A DNA stretch of 64,000 nt from an uncultured Bryobacteraceae bacterium (GTDB lineage: Bacteria; Acidobacteriota; Terriglobia; Bryobacterales; Bryobacteraceae). Every line of letters begins with the position of its first letter. Within the stretch, counting starts at the first letter, position 1. Under the pieces are notes generated by a model, which had not been told where the DNA came from, made no database searches, and saw nothing but the letters and a program-made list of their open reading frames with translations. Location: the NCBI GenBank assembly GCA_938003835.1, contig CALKXJ010000004.1, positions 111,682 through 175,681 of the forward strand, written 5' to 3'. Shown in pieces: positions 8,477 through 17,635 of the stretch. The position numbers were made by a program, and so were the translations under genes.

Positions 8477-9361
8477 CTAGCTCCACTCCTTGCCGCGGTC
8501 GGCCGGGACGATCCGCCGGAGTGTATAGATGTCCGAGCCGCGCAGCTCCTCGACTCGGGAGGCGAGCGAAGACCAGCCATCCCAGACGGCGCTGATCAGC
8601 CGGCCGGTGATGCCGGCGCTTTCCTCGGAAAGCAGAAAGGCCACCAGATCCGCGCAGCGCTCGGGTGGATCACCGCCTTCGCGCGCCCGCCGGGCGGCCT
8701 TCTCATATTCGGGACCGACCTTCTCAGGCCCGGCGGCGAGCACTTCGGCTAGCATGTCGGTGTTGAGGGCTCCCGGCGCGACGCAATTGACACGGATGCC
8801 GAAAGGCTCGACCTCCGCAGCCAGTGTTTCGCTGAAGCGCACCAGGGCGGCCTTCAAGGTCGCGTAGGCCGAGAAGTTCGGCCGGGGCGCCGTGGCGCCG
8901 CCTCCGGAGAGATTGACGATGCTTCCGCCGCCGCCGTCGCGCATCCAGGGAACCGCGCCGTGGCACAGGGCGACGGGCGCGAGCAGGTTGATCTCGATCG
9001 TCCTCCGCCACTCGCCGAGATCGTTCTCCCAAAGCGGCCCGATCGGTCCCTGGATGGCGGCGTTGTTGACGAGCCCGTCGAGGCGGCTCCAGATCCGGCG
9101 TGCCTCGCCGAGGATGCGGCCGGCAGCCTCCGGCGCCGCCAGATCGGCGGCAAGCATATGGAGTTGACCGCTGCCTGCGACGGCCCGGGCGAGCTCGTCG
9201 CGGCGGAGGCGAAGCGCCTCGGTTGAGCGGGCCACCAGGAGAAGATTGGCGCCGAGCTCGTAGAGCCGAGCGGCGATGACCGCGCCGGCCCCACGCGAGG
9301 CGCCCGTGACGATACAGTTCTTGCCGCGGAGATCCGCCGTGCGGCTTGAGGCGGCAGGCAT
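8477..9361 (-). CDS. Short-chain dehydrogenase/reductase
   Basis: A 294-residue classical SDR from ATG 9361. The cofactor loop is TGASRGAG, the structural motif is NNAAIQG, and the catalytic Ser/Tyr/Lys set is NLSGGGA with YATLK. The arginine after the first strand and GASRG would suit NADP(H), though this is only a guess. It is the first gene of the minus-strand heptose operon, 1 bp ahead of the Gfo/Idh gene. The C-terminus is about 40 residues longer than a minimal SDR. The substrate is unknown; context suggests a sugar. Confidence 0.85.
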   Translation of the reverse strand: MPAASSRTADLRGKNCIVTGASRGAGAVIAARLYELGANLLLVARSTEALRLRRDELARAVAGSGQLHMLAADLAAPEAAGRILGEARRIWSRLDGLVNNAAIQGPIGPLWENDLGEWRRTIEINLLAPVALCHGAVPWMRDGGGGSIVNLSGGGATAPRPNFSAYATLKAALVRFSETLAAEVEPFGIRVNCVAPGALNTDMLAEVLAAGPEKVGPEYEKAARRAREGGDPPERCADLVAFLLSEESAGITGRLISAVWDGWSSLASRVEELRGSDIYTLRRIVPADRGKEWS

Positions 9362-9422
9362 TGTACTAAAGTAGAGATTGTAAGACGGCTGTTCGACAGG
9401 ACCCAACACTCCGACCGCTTCT

Positions 9423-10178
9423 GTGACTCAAACACCTGACATCACCATCATTCTGCCCGCTTACAACGAGCGCGCCACGATCGTGCCGACCGTGGGCGAG
9501 ACGCTGCGCTATTTCGAGGCCCGGCGCCTGGCGCCTGAAATCATCGTCGCCGCCGACGGCACGGACGGCACCAGGGAATGCGCGGCGGAAATGGCGCGCG
9601 AGGACGCGCGTATTCGCGTGCTTGGCGAGGAGCGCCGGCGCGGCAAAGGGATTGCCGTTCGCGAATCGGTGGCAATTGCCTCCGGCCGCTGGATCGGCTA
9701 CATGGACGCGGACAACAAGGTGCCGATCGAGGAGTTCGCCAAGGTCGAACCGCACCTGCACGCCGGCTGCGACGTGGTGGTGGGCTCGCGGGCGCTCGCG
9801 GGCGCGCGCATCGAACGGCCGCAGCCGCTTCACCGGCGCCTGGGCTCGAAAGGCTTTCACTTCTTCATGCAGATGCTGGTCGGCTTGCCCGGCATCTCGG
9901 ATTCGCAATGCGGATTCAAGTTCTTCCAGCGCCATGTGGCGCGGCGGCTGTTCGCTTGCCAGAGGATCGACGGCTACATGTTCGACGTCGAGATCCTCGC
10001 CCTGGCGCAGCGCTTCGGTTACCGGATCGTCGAGGTTCCGATCCGCTGGCGGGACGACGGCGACAGCCGGCTGGAGCTGGTGCGGGGCAATCTGCGGAAC
10101 GTGCGGGACATCCTGCGGATCCGCCGGATGTTGGCGCGGGTGGATAAGCTGGCGGCGAACGCCGCGGCGGGCGCCTGA
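9423..10178 (+). CDS. GT2 glycosyltransferase (dolichyl/polyprenyl-phosphate glucosyltransferase type)
   Basis: A 251-residue GT2 protein starting at GTG 9423. The fold begins with ITIILPAYNERATI. The metal-binding Asp motif is YMDADNKVP, and a conserved DSQCGFKFFQRHVA segment is typical of the dolichyl-phosphate beta-glucosyltransferase / polyprenyl-phosphate sugar synthase group. No membrane helices are evident. Such enzymes move a sugar from a nucleotide donor to a lipid phosphate carrier at the inner face of the membrane. The gene is divergent from the heptose operon (61-bp shared control region) and 6 bp ahead of the epimerase gene. Confidence 0.83.
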   Translation: MTQTPDITIILPAYNERATIVPTVGETLRYFEARRLAPEIIVAADGTDGTRECAAEMAREDARIRVLGEERRRGKGIAVRESVAIASGRWIGYMDADNKVPIEEFAKVEPHLHAGCDVVVGSRALAGARIERPQPLHRRLGSKGFHFFMQMLVGLPGISDSQCGFKFFQRHVARRLFACQRIDGYMFDVEILALAQRFGYRIVEVPIRWRDDGDSRLELVRGNLRNVRDILRIRRMLARVDKLAANAAAGA

Positions 10179-10184
10179 GAGGGC

Positions 10185-11138
10185 ATGCACGCGCTCGTCA
10201 CCGGGGCGGCGGGCTTCATCGGCAGCAACCTGGTCGACCGGCTGCTCGAGGCAGGCCACCAGGTCACCGGCCTCGACAACTTCTCGACGGGCTTCGAGGA
10301 GTTTCTCGAGCGCGCTCGCGGCTCGGAGCGTTTCCGGCTGATTCGAGCGGATCTGCTCGATGCGGCGGCCCTGCCCCCGGCGCTCGAGGGCGTCGAGACG
10401 GTTTTTCATTTGGCGGCGAACGCCGACGTCCGTTTCGGCCCGCTCCATCCCCGAAAAGACCTTGAGCAGAACACCATCGCCACGGCGAACCTGCTCGAGG
10501 CCATGCGGGTCGCCGGCGTGCGGCGGATCGCCTTTGCCTCGACCGGTTCCGTCTACGGCGAGGCGCGCCTGATCCCGACCCCCGAGGACGCGCCGTTCCC
10601 GGTCCAAACGTCTCTGTACGGCGCCTCGAAGCTCGCTGCCGAGGGATTCATCGAGGCCTACGCCGAGGCATTCGGTTTCCAAGCCTACATCTTCCGCTTC
10701 GTTTCGATCCTGGGCGAGCGGTACCGTCACGGACACGTGCTCGACTTCTACCGGCAGTTGCGCTCCCATCCGGATCGGCTCACCGTGCTTGGCAACGGGC
10801 GGCAGAAGAAGTCCTACCTCTACGTGCAGGACTGCATCGACGGAATCCTGCTGGCCATGGAGCAAGCCTCCGCGCGGGTGAATCTGTTCAACCTCGGCAC
10901 CGACGAGTACTGCGAGGTGAACGATTCCGTGCGGTGGATCTCGGAGTATCTCGACGTTCAGCCCGAGATAACTTACACCGGGGGAGACCGGGGCTGGGTG
11001 GGGGACAATCCGTTCATATACCTGGATTGCTCACGGATGCGGGCGCTCGGTTGGAGGCCGAGGGTTACGATCCGGGAGGGCGTTCGGAAAACGCTTGAAT
11101 TCTTCGATCGCCACCCTGAATTAGTGATACGGTTCTAG
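10185..11138 (+). CDS. NAD-dependent nucleotide-sugar epimerase/dehydratase
   Basis: A 317-residue extended SDR. The cofactor motif is TGAAGFIGSNL and the catalytic set is STGSVYGEA followed by YGASK. Length and layout match the UDP-glucose 4-epimerase / dTDP-glucose dehydratase superfamily, but the precise sugar cannot be assigned. It begins 6 bp after the GT2 gene and is the last gene before the 11.1-12.15 kb accessory gap. Together with the GT2 it looks like a two-gene plus-strand unit divergent from the heptose operon. Confidence 0.85.
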   Translation: MHALVTGAAGFIGSNLVDRLLEAGHQVTGLDNFSTGFEEFLERARGSERFRLIRADLLDAAALPPALEGVETVFHLAANADVRFGPLHPRKDLEQNTIATANLLEAMRVAGVRRIAFASTGSVYGEARLIPTPEDAPFPVQTSLYGASKLAAEGFIEAYAEAFGFQAYIFRFVSILGERYRHGHVLDFYRQLRSHPDRLTVLGNGRQKKSYLYVQDCIDGILLAMEQASARVNLFNLGTDEYCEVNDSVRWISEYLDVQPEITYTGGDRGWVGDNPFIYLDCSRMRALGWRPRVTIREGVRKTLEFFDRHPELVIRF

Positions 11139-11319
11139 CCGGCCAACAAACAGGAGTCAGCCCGCTTCACGAGAAAGTCTGAGGCTCTTGCCCGGCAGCC
11201 ACGCGGGACATTTGCTCTGACCATTATCTGCGGAGATAGCCGCCGGTCGGAGAACAGTGCCGCCCAGGTCGCCTGTTGGCATGGGTTAGCCGAGGTGAGC
11301 CTCCGCAACGTCGAAACGA

Positions 11320-11613
11320 TTACAGGTCCACGGGTAAGATTCGAGCGCTATGGTGGATCGTCGGAACGTGGATTTCGTTCGAGCCGACGAGCCGGTAGGC
11401 GATGCTTTACGGCGGCCGAATCACCTCACGTACGGATGGATCGGCGAACTCAGGCACGACGCGCCCCGATTGGGGAAACTCGGCAAGCCGCCGCACAGCC
11501 GCCAGCAACCCGGCGAGGACCACAGCAGCGTAGTGCGGCGAGTCCTTACTGACAAACGCATAAATCGCGCCGAGGTCTTGCTGCGCCTGCTCGGTCCAGA
11601 AAAGCGATCTCAC
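11320..11613 (-). pseudogene. RelE/ParE-family toxin gene interrupted by an in-frame TAA
   Basis: The first 68 residues (FWTEQAQQDLGAIYAFV..., AAVRRLAEFPQSGR, ending REVIRPP) follow the RelE/ParE toxin fold. A TAA stands at 11407-11409. Reading on in the same frame gives SIAYRLVGSNEIHV...IHHSARILPVDL and then a TAA at 11320. That is what the missing C-terminal strands of a roughly 96-residue ParE toxin should look like (compare the family pattern YRIVYRV...HGAR). One substitution in a Tyr codon therefore explains the break. The start overlaps the antitoxin gene by 4 bp, the standard antitoxin-first arrangement. It is probably inactive; sequencing error or readthrough cannot be excluded. Confidence 0.72.
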
Positions 11614-11792
11614 GCCTGGAACCGCTTCTCGACCTCTTCGTGCGAAACGACATTCCCTGCCTCAGATTGACGCAGCCCGGCCTCGACCTTTGCGATAAAG
11701 CAAAGGCGTTCGATGGCGTCCTCGATAGTGGCGTCTTCCGGAAGGGTGCGTAGTGCCTCGATCGCCCGCTGCTTCTCGGATAGGACGGACAT
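11610..11792 (-). CDS. Small antitoxin-like protein paired with RelE/ParE-type toxin
   Basis: A 60-residue acidic, helical protein starting at ATG 11792, with MSVLSEKQRAIEALRTLPEDATIEDAIERL and a C-terminal EEVEKRF tail. Size, charge, and the ATGA overlap with the toxin gene immediately downstream match antitoxins of relBE/parDE-type modules. Chromosomal homologues of this short type are usually annotated only as hypothetical. No DNA-binding fold can be recognised with certainty. With its toxin broken, the antitoxin may persist as a solitary anti-addiction gene or simply as a relic. Confidence 0.6.
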   Translation of the reverse strand: MSVLSEKQRAIEALRTLPEDATIEDAIERLCFIAKVEAGLRQSEAGNVVSHEEVEKRFQA

Positions 11793-12152
11793 ACCTGGAT
11801 TTTACCAGCCTCTTGCGCCTGACTACTCGGGTGGAGGCCAGAGCGAACACAGCCGTGGTTTCCCCTGGATGTGAACACGCATCGCGAGACGCGGAGGGGC
11901 AGCCTTATTCGGGCAGTCCTCCAGGGGTTTCACCGCTCGGGAGCCGGGGCCGGATGCGGCAGGGTGTAGCGCCGCTACGGACGGGATGGGTCTTGGGAAA
12001 CTCTTAGGGTGCCACCCGGACGGTAGTATGAGTGTGAACCACCTCGGCGAATGGCGAACACCCGCCGAGCCGCGCGGGTGGCACATGGAACGGGCATCTG
12101 CCGGAGCAGCGCTGCTAACAGGTACGGATGAGGCGCTTGCGAACTCTTTTTC
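11793..12152. other. 360-bp non-coding stretch with nested inverted repeats
   Basis: No frame here has convincing protein character. The stretch is rich in secondary-structure potential. GTGCCACCCG at 12009-12018 pairs perfectly with CGGGTGGCAC at 12075-12084. Inside it CTCGGCG at 12043-12049 pairs with CGCCGAG at 12063-12069. GTAGCG/CGCTAC forms a tight palindrome just upstream, around 11967-11980, and AGCAGCGCTGCT at 12105-12116 is a 12-bp palindrome. No T-run follows the stems, so it is not a simple terminator. It could be a structured RNA, the non-coding end of a lost group II intron or another mobile element relic; none is proven. Confidence 0.45.
12009..12084. repeat. Nested inverted repeat (10-bp outer, 7-bp inner stem)
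   Basis: The outer arms are 12009-12018 and 12075-12084 with ten perfect pairs. The inner arms are 12043-12049 and 12063-12069 with seven perfect pairs. The arrangement would fold as a two-level hairpin in either strand's RNA. Confidence 0.6.
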
Positions 12153-13172
<1,020 letters not shown>

Positions 13173-13209
13173 TCATCTCCTTGTCTACTGAGGGCAATGG
13201 GTACCCCTC

Positions 13210-13239
13210 ATGATAGCAACGGCTTCAGGGCAGTCGCAA
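13210..13239 (-). promoter_or_regulatory. Possible sigma70-type promoter of gapA
   Basis: On the minus strand TTGCGA (13239-13234) and TATCAT (13215-13210) are separated by 18 bp. They lie about 45 bp upstream of the gapA start, in the only gap between gapA and the preceding gene. The match is plausible but unproven, and promoter consensus in this phylum is poorly known. Confidence 0.35.
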
Positions 13240-13273
13240 TACGGACAAAAGACTCTGAATCGGAGTTCTCGAG

Positions 13274-14071
13274 CTATTTCGGCTCGAGCGGGGGCATCAC
13301 GGAGCCGCCGAGTCCGGCGTAGCGCTCGCGAATTTCGATCACCTTGCGCCGCTGGAACCGCACGAAAATGATCTTGCCCGGAGGCTTGCCGTAGACCCAG
13401 TCCTCGACTTCGATGCCGTCGATCGTTTCGCGGACCTTGTGGTCCGGCCGGCCGAGCGCCAGCAGGACCATGTCCTGATCCATGCCCTCGACGGCGCGCT
13501 TTTCATGGATGGCGGCCTGGAAGGGCTCGGGCAGGCTCTTGACATACTGCTCGGTGGCCGAGCGCTGCTCGAAGTCGAAGAGCGGCGCCAGGTATTGCTT
13601 CACCTCTTTGGCCTCGAGCGCCGGCACCCCGTTCGGAAACACCAAAGCGATCGAGGTGCCTGCCGGCTGGGCCGAGACCTGGCGGATCGGTACGGTTCGC
13701 ACGCCGGTGCCGCCCGTCACCTGGATCCGCTCATACCACTTGCGCCCGCCTTTGAAACCCCCGTTGATCTGGAACACAAGGCGCTTGTCCTCGTAGTCGA
13801 TCTTGGTGATCTGCACGAGGTCGCCGGCCCGTGCCGCCGGGCCGTACTCGGTGAGCGCGTCGGTCCAGGCCTCCTCGTCGATCTTGCCGGAGGTGTCGAT
13901 CGCGAGCGCCTTCTTGGCGCGCGGGAGCTCCCGCTTGGCGGTGGCGAATTCGGCCGTCAGCTCGCGCGTCAGCCAGATGCGCTGCTCCGGAGTCAGCTTC
14001 TCGCCCGCCCCCAGCGCCATGGCCAGGATCGCCGCCAGCGATCCGGTTCGAGCCGCCTGCGCGATCGCCAT
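13274..14071 (-). CDS. Exported protein of unknown function
   Basis: A 265-residue protein whose N-terminus (AARTGSLAAILAMALGAGEKL) looks like a signal peptide. Residues about 100-135 (KRLVFQINGGFKGGRKWYERIQV) look beta-rich. The C-terminal segment MDQDMVLLALGRPDHKVRE...EDWVYG...IIFVRF resembles in pattern the SmpA/OmlA (BamE-like) repeat, in which a helix with LGxP precedes a strand pair; this is only a resemblance. It starts on the base after the CPBP protease stop, so it is the last gene of a three-gene minus-strand operon. I do not recognise a named family. Confidence 0.7.
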   Translation of the reverse strand: MAIAQAARTGSLAAILAMALGAGEKLTPEQRIWLTRELTAEFATAKRELPRAKKALAIDTSGKIDEEAWTDALTEYGPAARAGDLVQITKIDYEDKRLVFQINGGFKGGRKWYERIQVTGGTGVRTVPIRQVSAQPAGTSIALVFPNGVPALEAKEVKQYLAPLFDFEQRSATEQYVKSLPEPFQAAIHEKRAVEGMDQDMVLLALGRPDHKVRETIDGIEVEDWVYGKPPGKIIFVRFQRRKVIEIRERYAGLGGSVMPPLEPK

Positions 14072-14926
14072 CTATAGCTCCTTTCGCCGCCGTGCGAGAT
14101 ACGGTGTCTGCCCGAGGATCGGCGCCTTCCACAGGTAGAGACCGAGACCGCAGAGAACCAGCGAGGTCACCAGCCCGCCCTCCGGCCCGTAGGCGCCGCC
14201 GCTCCACAGGCTGCCTGCACGCCACTCCATGGCGTAACCGCCTAATCTTATTGTAAAGCCGCTTAACTCGGCGCCGAAGAGCGGAAGCATCCAATTCCAG
14301 CCGAAATGCAGGCCGATGGGCAGCCAGAGATCGCCGCTTCGCAGAAAGGCCACGCCGAGGATGACGCCCCAGGCGGCGGTGTTGGCCAGCGCGAGCGGCG
14401 TGGCGAACTGGTTGGCGGTGTGCGCTAGGCCGAAGATGAGGCTGACCGGCAGGATGGTGGCGAAGGGGCCGAGTTCGACGAGCAGCGTCTGAAAGCCGTA
14501 GCCGCGGAAGAGCAGCTCCTCGCCCACGGCGCCGAACAGCAGGACGACGGTGACGAAGAGAAAGCTCGTCCAGCTTGCCGGGTAGTCCGGGTCCGGCTTG
14601 AGGGCCGCCGCTCCGACCAGGATCGGCGCCCCAAGCGCGATCAGCGCAGCGCCGGCGCCGCCGGCCAGACCGACCAGCAGATTCCGGCAGGAGGCGGCGT
14701 TCCAGTGCATGCCGATGTCGGCCAGGCGGCCCCGCTCCCAGATGCGCAGCGCGAGGGCGTTGGCGACGGCGGCCGATGCGAAGGTTCCGAGCGCGGCGCC
14801 GACCAACATATCGCCCGCCGTGTAGGCGACGGCGGAGAACAGGGGGAGGCCGACCAGCACGAGCAGGACATAGACGCCCAGGCGGACTAGCAGGCCGAGC
14901 TTTCTCTGCCGCGCGCCGCCCTCCAT
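14072..14926 (-). CDS. CPBP-family intramembrane metalloprotease
   Basis: A 284-residue multi-spanning membrane protein with about eight hydrophobic segments. The CPBP/Abi (CAAX protease and bacteriocin-processing) motifs are clear: EELLFRGY (motif 1, Glu-Glu plus Arg), FGLAHTANQF (motif 2 His) and GLHFGWNW (motif 3 His, Asn). Family members cleave within the membrane, including prenylated CAAX substrates, though most bacterial ones are of unknown role. It begins 7 bp after the GHMP kinase gene and abuts the exported unknown protein, making a compact operon. Confidence 0.85.
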   Translation of the reverse strand: MEGGARQRKLGLLVRLGVYVLLVLVGLPLFSAVAYTAGDMLVGAALGTFASAAVANALALRIWERGRLADIGMHWNAASCRNLLVGLAGGAGAALIALGAPILVGAAALKPDPDYPASWTSFLFVTVVLLFGAVGEELLFRGYGFQTLLVELGPFATILPVSLIFGLAHTANQFATPLALANTAAWGVILGVAFLRSGDLWLPIGLHFGWNWMLPLFGAELSGFTIRLGGYAMEWRAGSLWSGGAYGPEGGLVTSLVLCGLGLYLWKAPILGQTPYLARRRKEL

Positions 14927-14933
14927 CCGTGTC

Positions 14934-15944
14934 TCAGTCGGGCAAGCGTTTTACCTGGACGCCGCGCGGGGCGACCTGCACCGGCAACAGCTCCGCTCCC
15001 TCGCGCACGATCGCTGCCGAGACCCTCTCCTGCGCGCCCGGATCGACCAGGAAGAAGACGCATCCGCCGCCGCCCGCCCCGCAAACCTTGGCGCCGAGCG
15101 CGCCCACCCGGCGCGTCACCTTGACCAGCCGGTCGATCAGCTCGGTGGTAATGGTGGGCACGTTCCTGCGCCGGTGCGCCCACTCCTCCCTTAGCAGGCG
15201 GCCGACTTCGTTCCAGTCCCCCTTTTCGAGCGCCGCGCGCATGGCCCGGGCGATCGCGGCGATCTCGTCGAAGTTCCGGTGCACGCGACGGTCGCCCTCA
15301 ATGTGGGCCTTCATGACCTCCCAGTTGTTGATGCCGGAGTTGCGCGGAATGCCGGTGTAGGCAAGCACCGTGCGGCGGTTGAGCTCCTCGAAGTCGACCG
15401 GGATCGCCTCGCGATGAATGCCGTCCGGCCTGAACTCGATCGCGTTGACGCCGCCGTACATCGCCGGGTAGTAGTCCTGCGAACCCGTCGGCACGCGGAT
15501 GATCTGTGATTCGATGTTCTGCGAGATCTCGCGGATCCGCTCGAGCGAGTATCCGGCGCCGGTCAGCTTGTTGAGCGCGGCGTTGATGGCGATGATCAGC
15601 GCCGAGGAGCCGGAGATGCCGCCGCCCACCGGCGCCTCGGAATCGGTCTCGATCGACAGGCCGGTCCTGGGGCGGAAGAAGCGGAGCTGGTAGGCGACCA
15701 GCGGCAGCCGGTAACTCGGCGCGGCCACGAGCTCCTCGATCGAGGCGAAGCTCTCGGCCTTGCCGGTGTCGCGGGAGCGAAGCTCGATCCGGCTATCATC
15801 GCGGGTTTCGATCAGGCAGCTCGCGTAGCGGGTTACGGCGAAGTTTACCGTGAGGGCATTCTCGTGATAGAGATACAGCGGCCAGATGTCGAGCGTGCCG
15901 CCCGCCAGGTCGACGCGACACGGCGCTTTCGAGTGGAGGCGCAT
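14934..15944 (-). CDS. GHMP-family sugar kinase (second, HddA-like)
   Basis: About 336 residues from ATG 15944; a TTG five codons upstream is also possible. The N-terminus SKAPCRVDLAGGTLDIWPLY is a GHMP sugar-kinase signature. The ATP loop APVGGGISGSSALIIA is motif 2 and GAKVCGAGGGGCVFF is motif 3. It is related to HddA, fucokinase-like and glucuronokinase-like GHMP proteins, but the substrate cannot be settled. It is clearly different from hddA at 6.5-7.5 kb, so the window encodes two sugar GHMP kinases. It leads the operon with the CPBP protease and the exported unknown. Confidence 0.8.
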   Translation of the reverse strand: MRLHSKAPCRVDLAGGTLDIWPLYLYHENALTVNFAVTRYASCLIETRDDSRIELRSRDTGKAESFASIEELVAAPSYRLPLVAYQLRFFRPRTGLSIETDSEAPVGGGISGSSALIIAINAALNKLTGAGYSLERIREISQNIESQIIRVPTGSQDYYPAMYGGVNAIEFRPDGIHREAIPVDFEELNRRTVLAYTGIPRNSGINNWEVMKAHIEGDRRVHRNFDEIAAIARAMRAALEKGDWNEVGRLLREEWAHRRRNVPTITTELIDRLVKVTRRVGALGAKVCGAGGGGCVFFLVDPGAQERVSAAIVREGAELLPVQVAPRGVQVKRLPD

Positions 15945-16032
15945 GACGTATTGAGGCAATTATGCGGCCCGCGGCGCGGCGTTTGCAACGGCGCCGCAGC
16001 CGGAGTAGGCTGCAAGAGACGGTTATCCCGAT

Positions 16033-17280
16033 ATGAGTACAGATGTCCTGTCTCGAGCCCGCATCAGCCGCCGCGGCCTTATGTCGGCGCCGGCGCTGTC
16101 CCTGGCCGCTCCAGCGGCTCCGAAGAAGTCCGTGGCGGCGATCGTCACCATGTACACCGACGACCGGCGCCTGAAGTCGCACGCTTCGGTCATCGTCGGC
16201 CGCCTGCTCGAAGGCTACCGGCCGAACGGGATCTTCACCGAACCCAAAACGCGGGTCGTTTCGATGTATACGGACCAGGTGCCCGAGAACGACCTGAGCC
16301 GCGGCCTGGCCGAAAAGCACGGCTTCACCATCTACCCGACGATCAAGGACGCCCTGACGCTCGGTGGTGACCGGCTGGCCGTGGACGCCGTCTGCTTCGT
16401 GGGCGAGCACGGTGACTACCCCTGGAACGAGCGCGGCCAGAAGCTTTACCCGCGCTTCGAGCTGATGGAGAGGATTGTGGAGGTCTTCCGGCGCAGCGGC
16501 CGGAGCGTTCCGCTCTTCTGCGACAAGCATCTGTCCTACTCCTGGCTCAAGGCGAAGGAGATGTACGAGTGGTCGCGCGAGCTCGGCTTCCCGTTCATGG
16601 CCGGCTCCTCCATCCCGGTGACCGTGCGCTTTCCGGAGCTGGAGATTCCGTATGGCGCCAGGCTCGAAGGCGCCGTGGCCCTGGGATACGGCGATTTCGA
16701 CGCCTACGGATTTCACACGCTCGAGGCGCTCCAGGCGATGGTGGAACGCCGGGCCGGGGGTGAGACGGGCATCCGGTCGGTGGAGTGGATCGAAGGGGAG
16801 GCGGTCTGGAGGTGGCGCGATAGCGCAGAAGGACGCTGGAGCGTGCCGCTCGTCGAAGCGGCGCTCAAGCGCAACCCTACCGCCAAGGGCGGCCGTCCCG
16901 AAGACAATGTCAAGAACCCGGCTGTCTTCCTGCTCGAATACAGCGACGGGCTGCGGGCGGCGGCATACATGCTCAACGGGCATGTCTCCGGCTGGAGCTT
17001 TGCGGCGAAGCTCGCCGGGAATGCGGAGCCGCTGGCGACCTACTTCGGTTTTCCGGACCGCGAGAAGGGGCGGCCGCTCGCTCATTTCGATGGTCTGGTC
17101 GACTGCATCGAGGAGCTGTTCCTCACCGGCCGGCCGCGCTACCCGGTGGAACGTACGCTGCTCACCACCTGCGCCCTCTCCATCCTGTTCGAATCGCGGG
17201 TCTGGAAGCGCCGGATCGAGACGCCGGAGCTGGCCATCGCCTACCAGGCGCCCCGGGAAAGTTATTTCCAGCGGGCTTAG
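16033..17280 (+). CDS. Tat-exported protein of unknown function
   Basis: A 415-residue protein from ATG 16033. Its N-terminus contains SRRGLM followed by a short hydrophobic alanine/leucine stretch, a Tat-type signal. After this come AAIVTMYTDDRRLKSH and VGRLLEGYRPNG, then several conserved-looking acidic/aromatic patches (VCFVGEHGDYPWNE, LFCDKHLSYSW, HFDGLVDCIEELF). The last recalls the C-terminal part of Gfo/Idh-like proteins, but no N-terminal Rossmann loop is visible. Similar Tat proteins are usually annotated as hypothetical in Acidobacteria and Planctomycetes. It is divergent from the GHMP kinase gene. Confidence 0.7.
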   Translation: MSTDVLSRARISRRGLMSAPALSLAAPAAPKKSVAAIVTMYTDDRRLKSHASVIVGRLLEGYRPNGIFTEPKTRVVSMYTDQVPENDLSRGLAEKHGFTIYPTIKDALTLGGDRLAVDAVCFVGEHGDYPWNERGQKLYPRFELMERIVEVFRRSGRSVPLFCDKHLSYSWLKAKEMYEWSRELGFPFMAGSSIPVTVRFPELEIPYGARLEGAVALGYGDFDAYGFHTLEALQAMVERRAGGETGIRSVEWIEGEAVWRWRDSAEGRWSVPLVEAALKRNPTAKGGRPEDNVKNPAVFLLEYSDGLRAAAYMLNGHVSGWSFAAKLAGNAEPLATYFGFPDREKGRPLAHFDGLVDCIEELFLTGRPRYPVERTLLTTCALSILFESRVWKRRIETPELAIAYQAPRESYFQRA

Positions 17281-17289
17281 GGGACGCCG

Positions 17290-17514
17290 ATGAAACCCTT
17301 CGTGTGGAACGTCGCGCTTGATCCCGAGGCGTACGCGGAAGTGCTCCACTCGGGCCTGCCTGTGGACTGGTATCCCTGCGCGGCGAAAGGGCCGCCGCGC
17401 GACGGGCGGCTCGCCCGCGGCGCGCGCAACACGTTCTGGAAGGCGCGCCAGTCGGCCCTGCTCGCCGATTTGCCCGGTCCGCCTGTTCCGCCGCAACCCT
17501 ACACCGCGGCATGA
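17290..17514 (+). CDS. Small fragment-like protein, possibly a C-terminal remnant
   Basis: A 74-residue frame starting at ATG 17290, ten bases after the preceding stop. The start MKPFVWNVALDPEAYAEVLH then SGLPVDWYPCA reads like the interior of a globular enzyme; a nucleoside-hydrolase-like C-terminal region is one weak possibility. The end is proline-rich and abrupt. It may be a relic of a larger gene or a small real protein. The 120 bp that follow, up to the next gene end, show nothing recognisable. Confidence 0.35.
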   Translation: MKPFVWNVALDPEAYAEVLHSGLPVDWYPCAAKGPPRDGRLARGARNTFWKARQSALLADLPGPPVPPQPYTAA

Positions 17515-17635
17515 GGCGGCGATGGCGGAGGCGCTGAACGCGCTTCTGGCGGGACGCTGACCAGGCCGATCTCGGCGGCGCGCCCGTGGCGAGGCGTCGA
17601 GGACTTTGGGCGTTTCGTCGCGTCGCCCACCATCG

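Noticed and set aside
11139..11319. Gap after the epimerase gene inspected for a further gene
   Set aside because: The frames are short and lack start signals or recognisable protein sequence; nothing can be supported.
12105..12116. Twelve-base palindrome AGCAGCGCTGCT considered as a gapA terminator
   Set aside because: The stem is short, GC-rich and not followed by a T-run on the strand leaving gapA.
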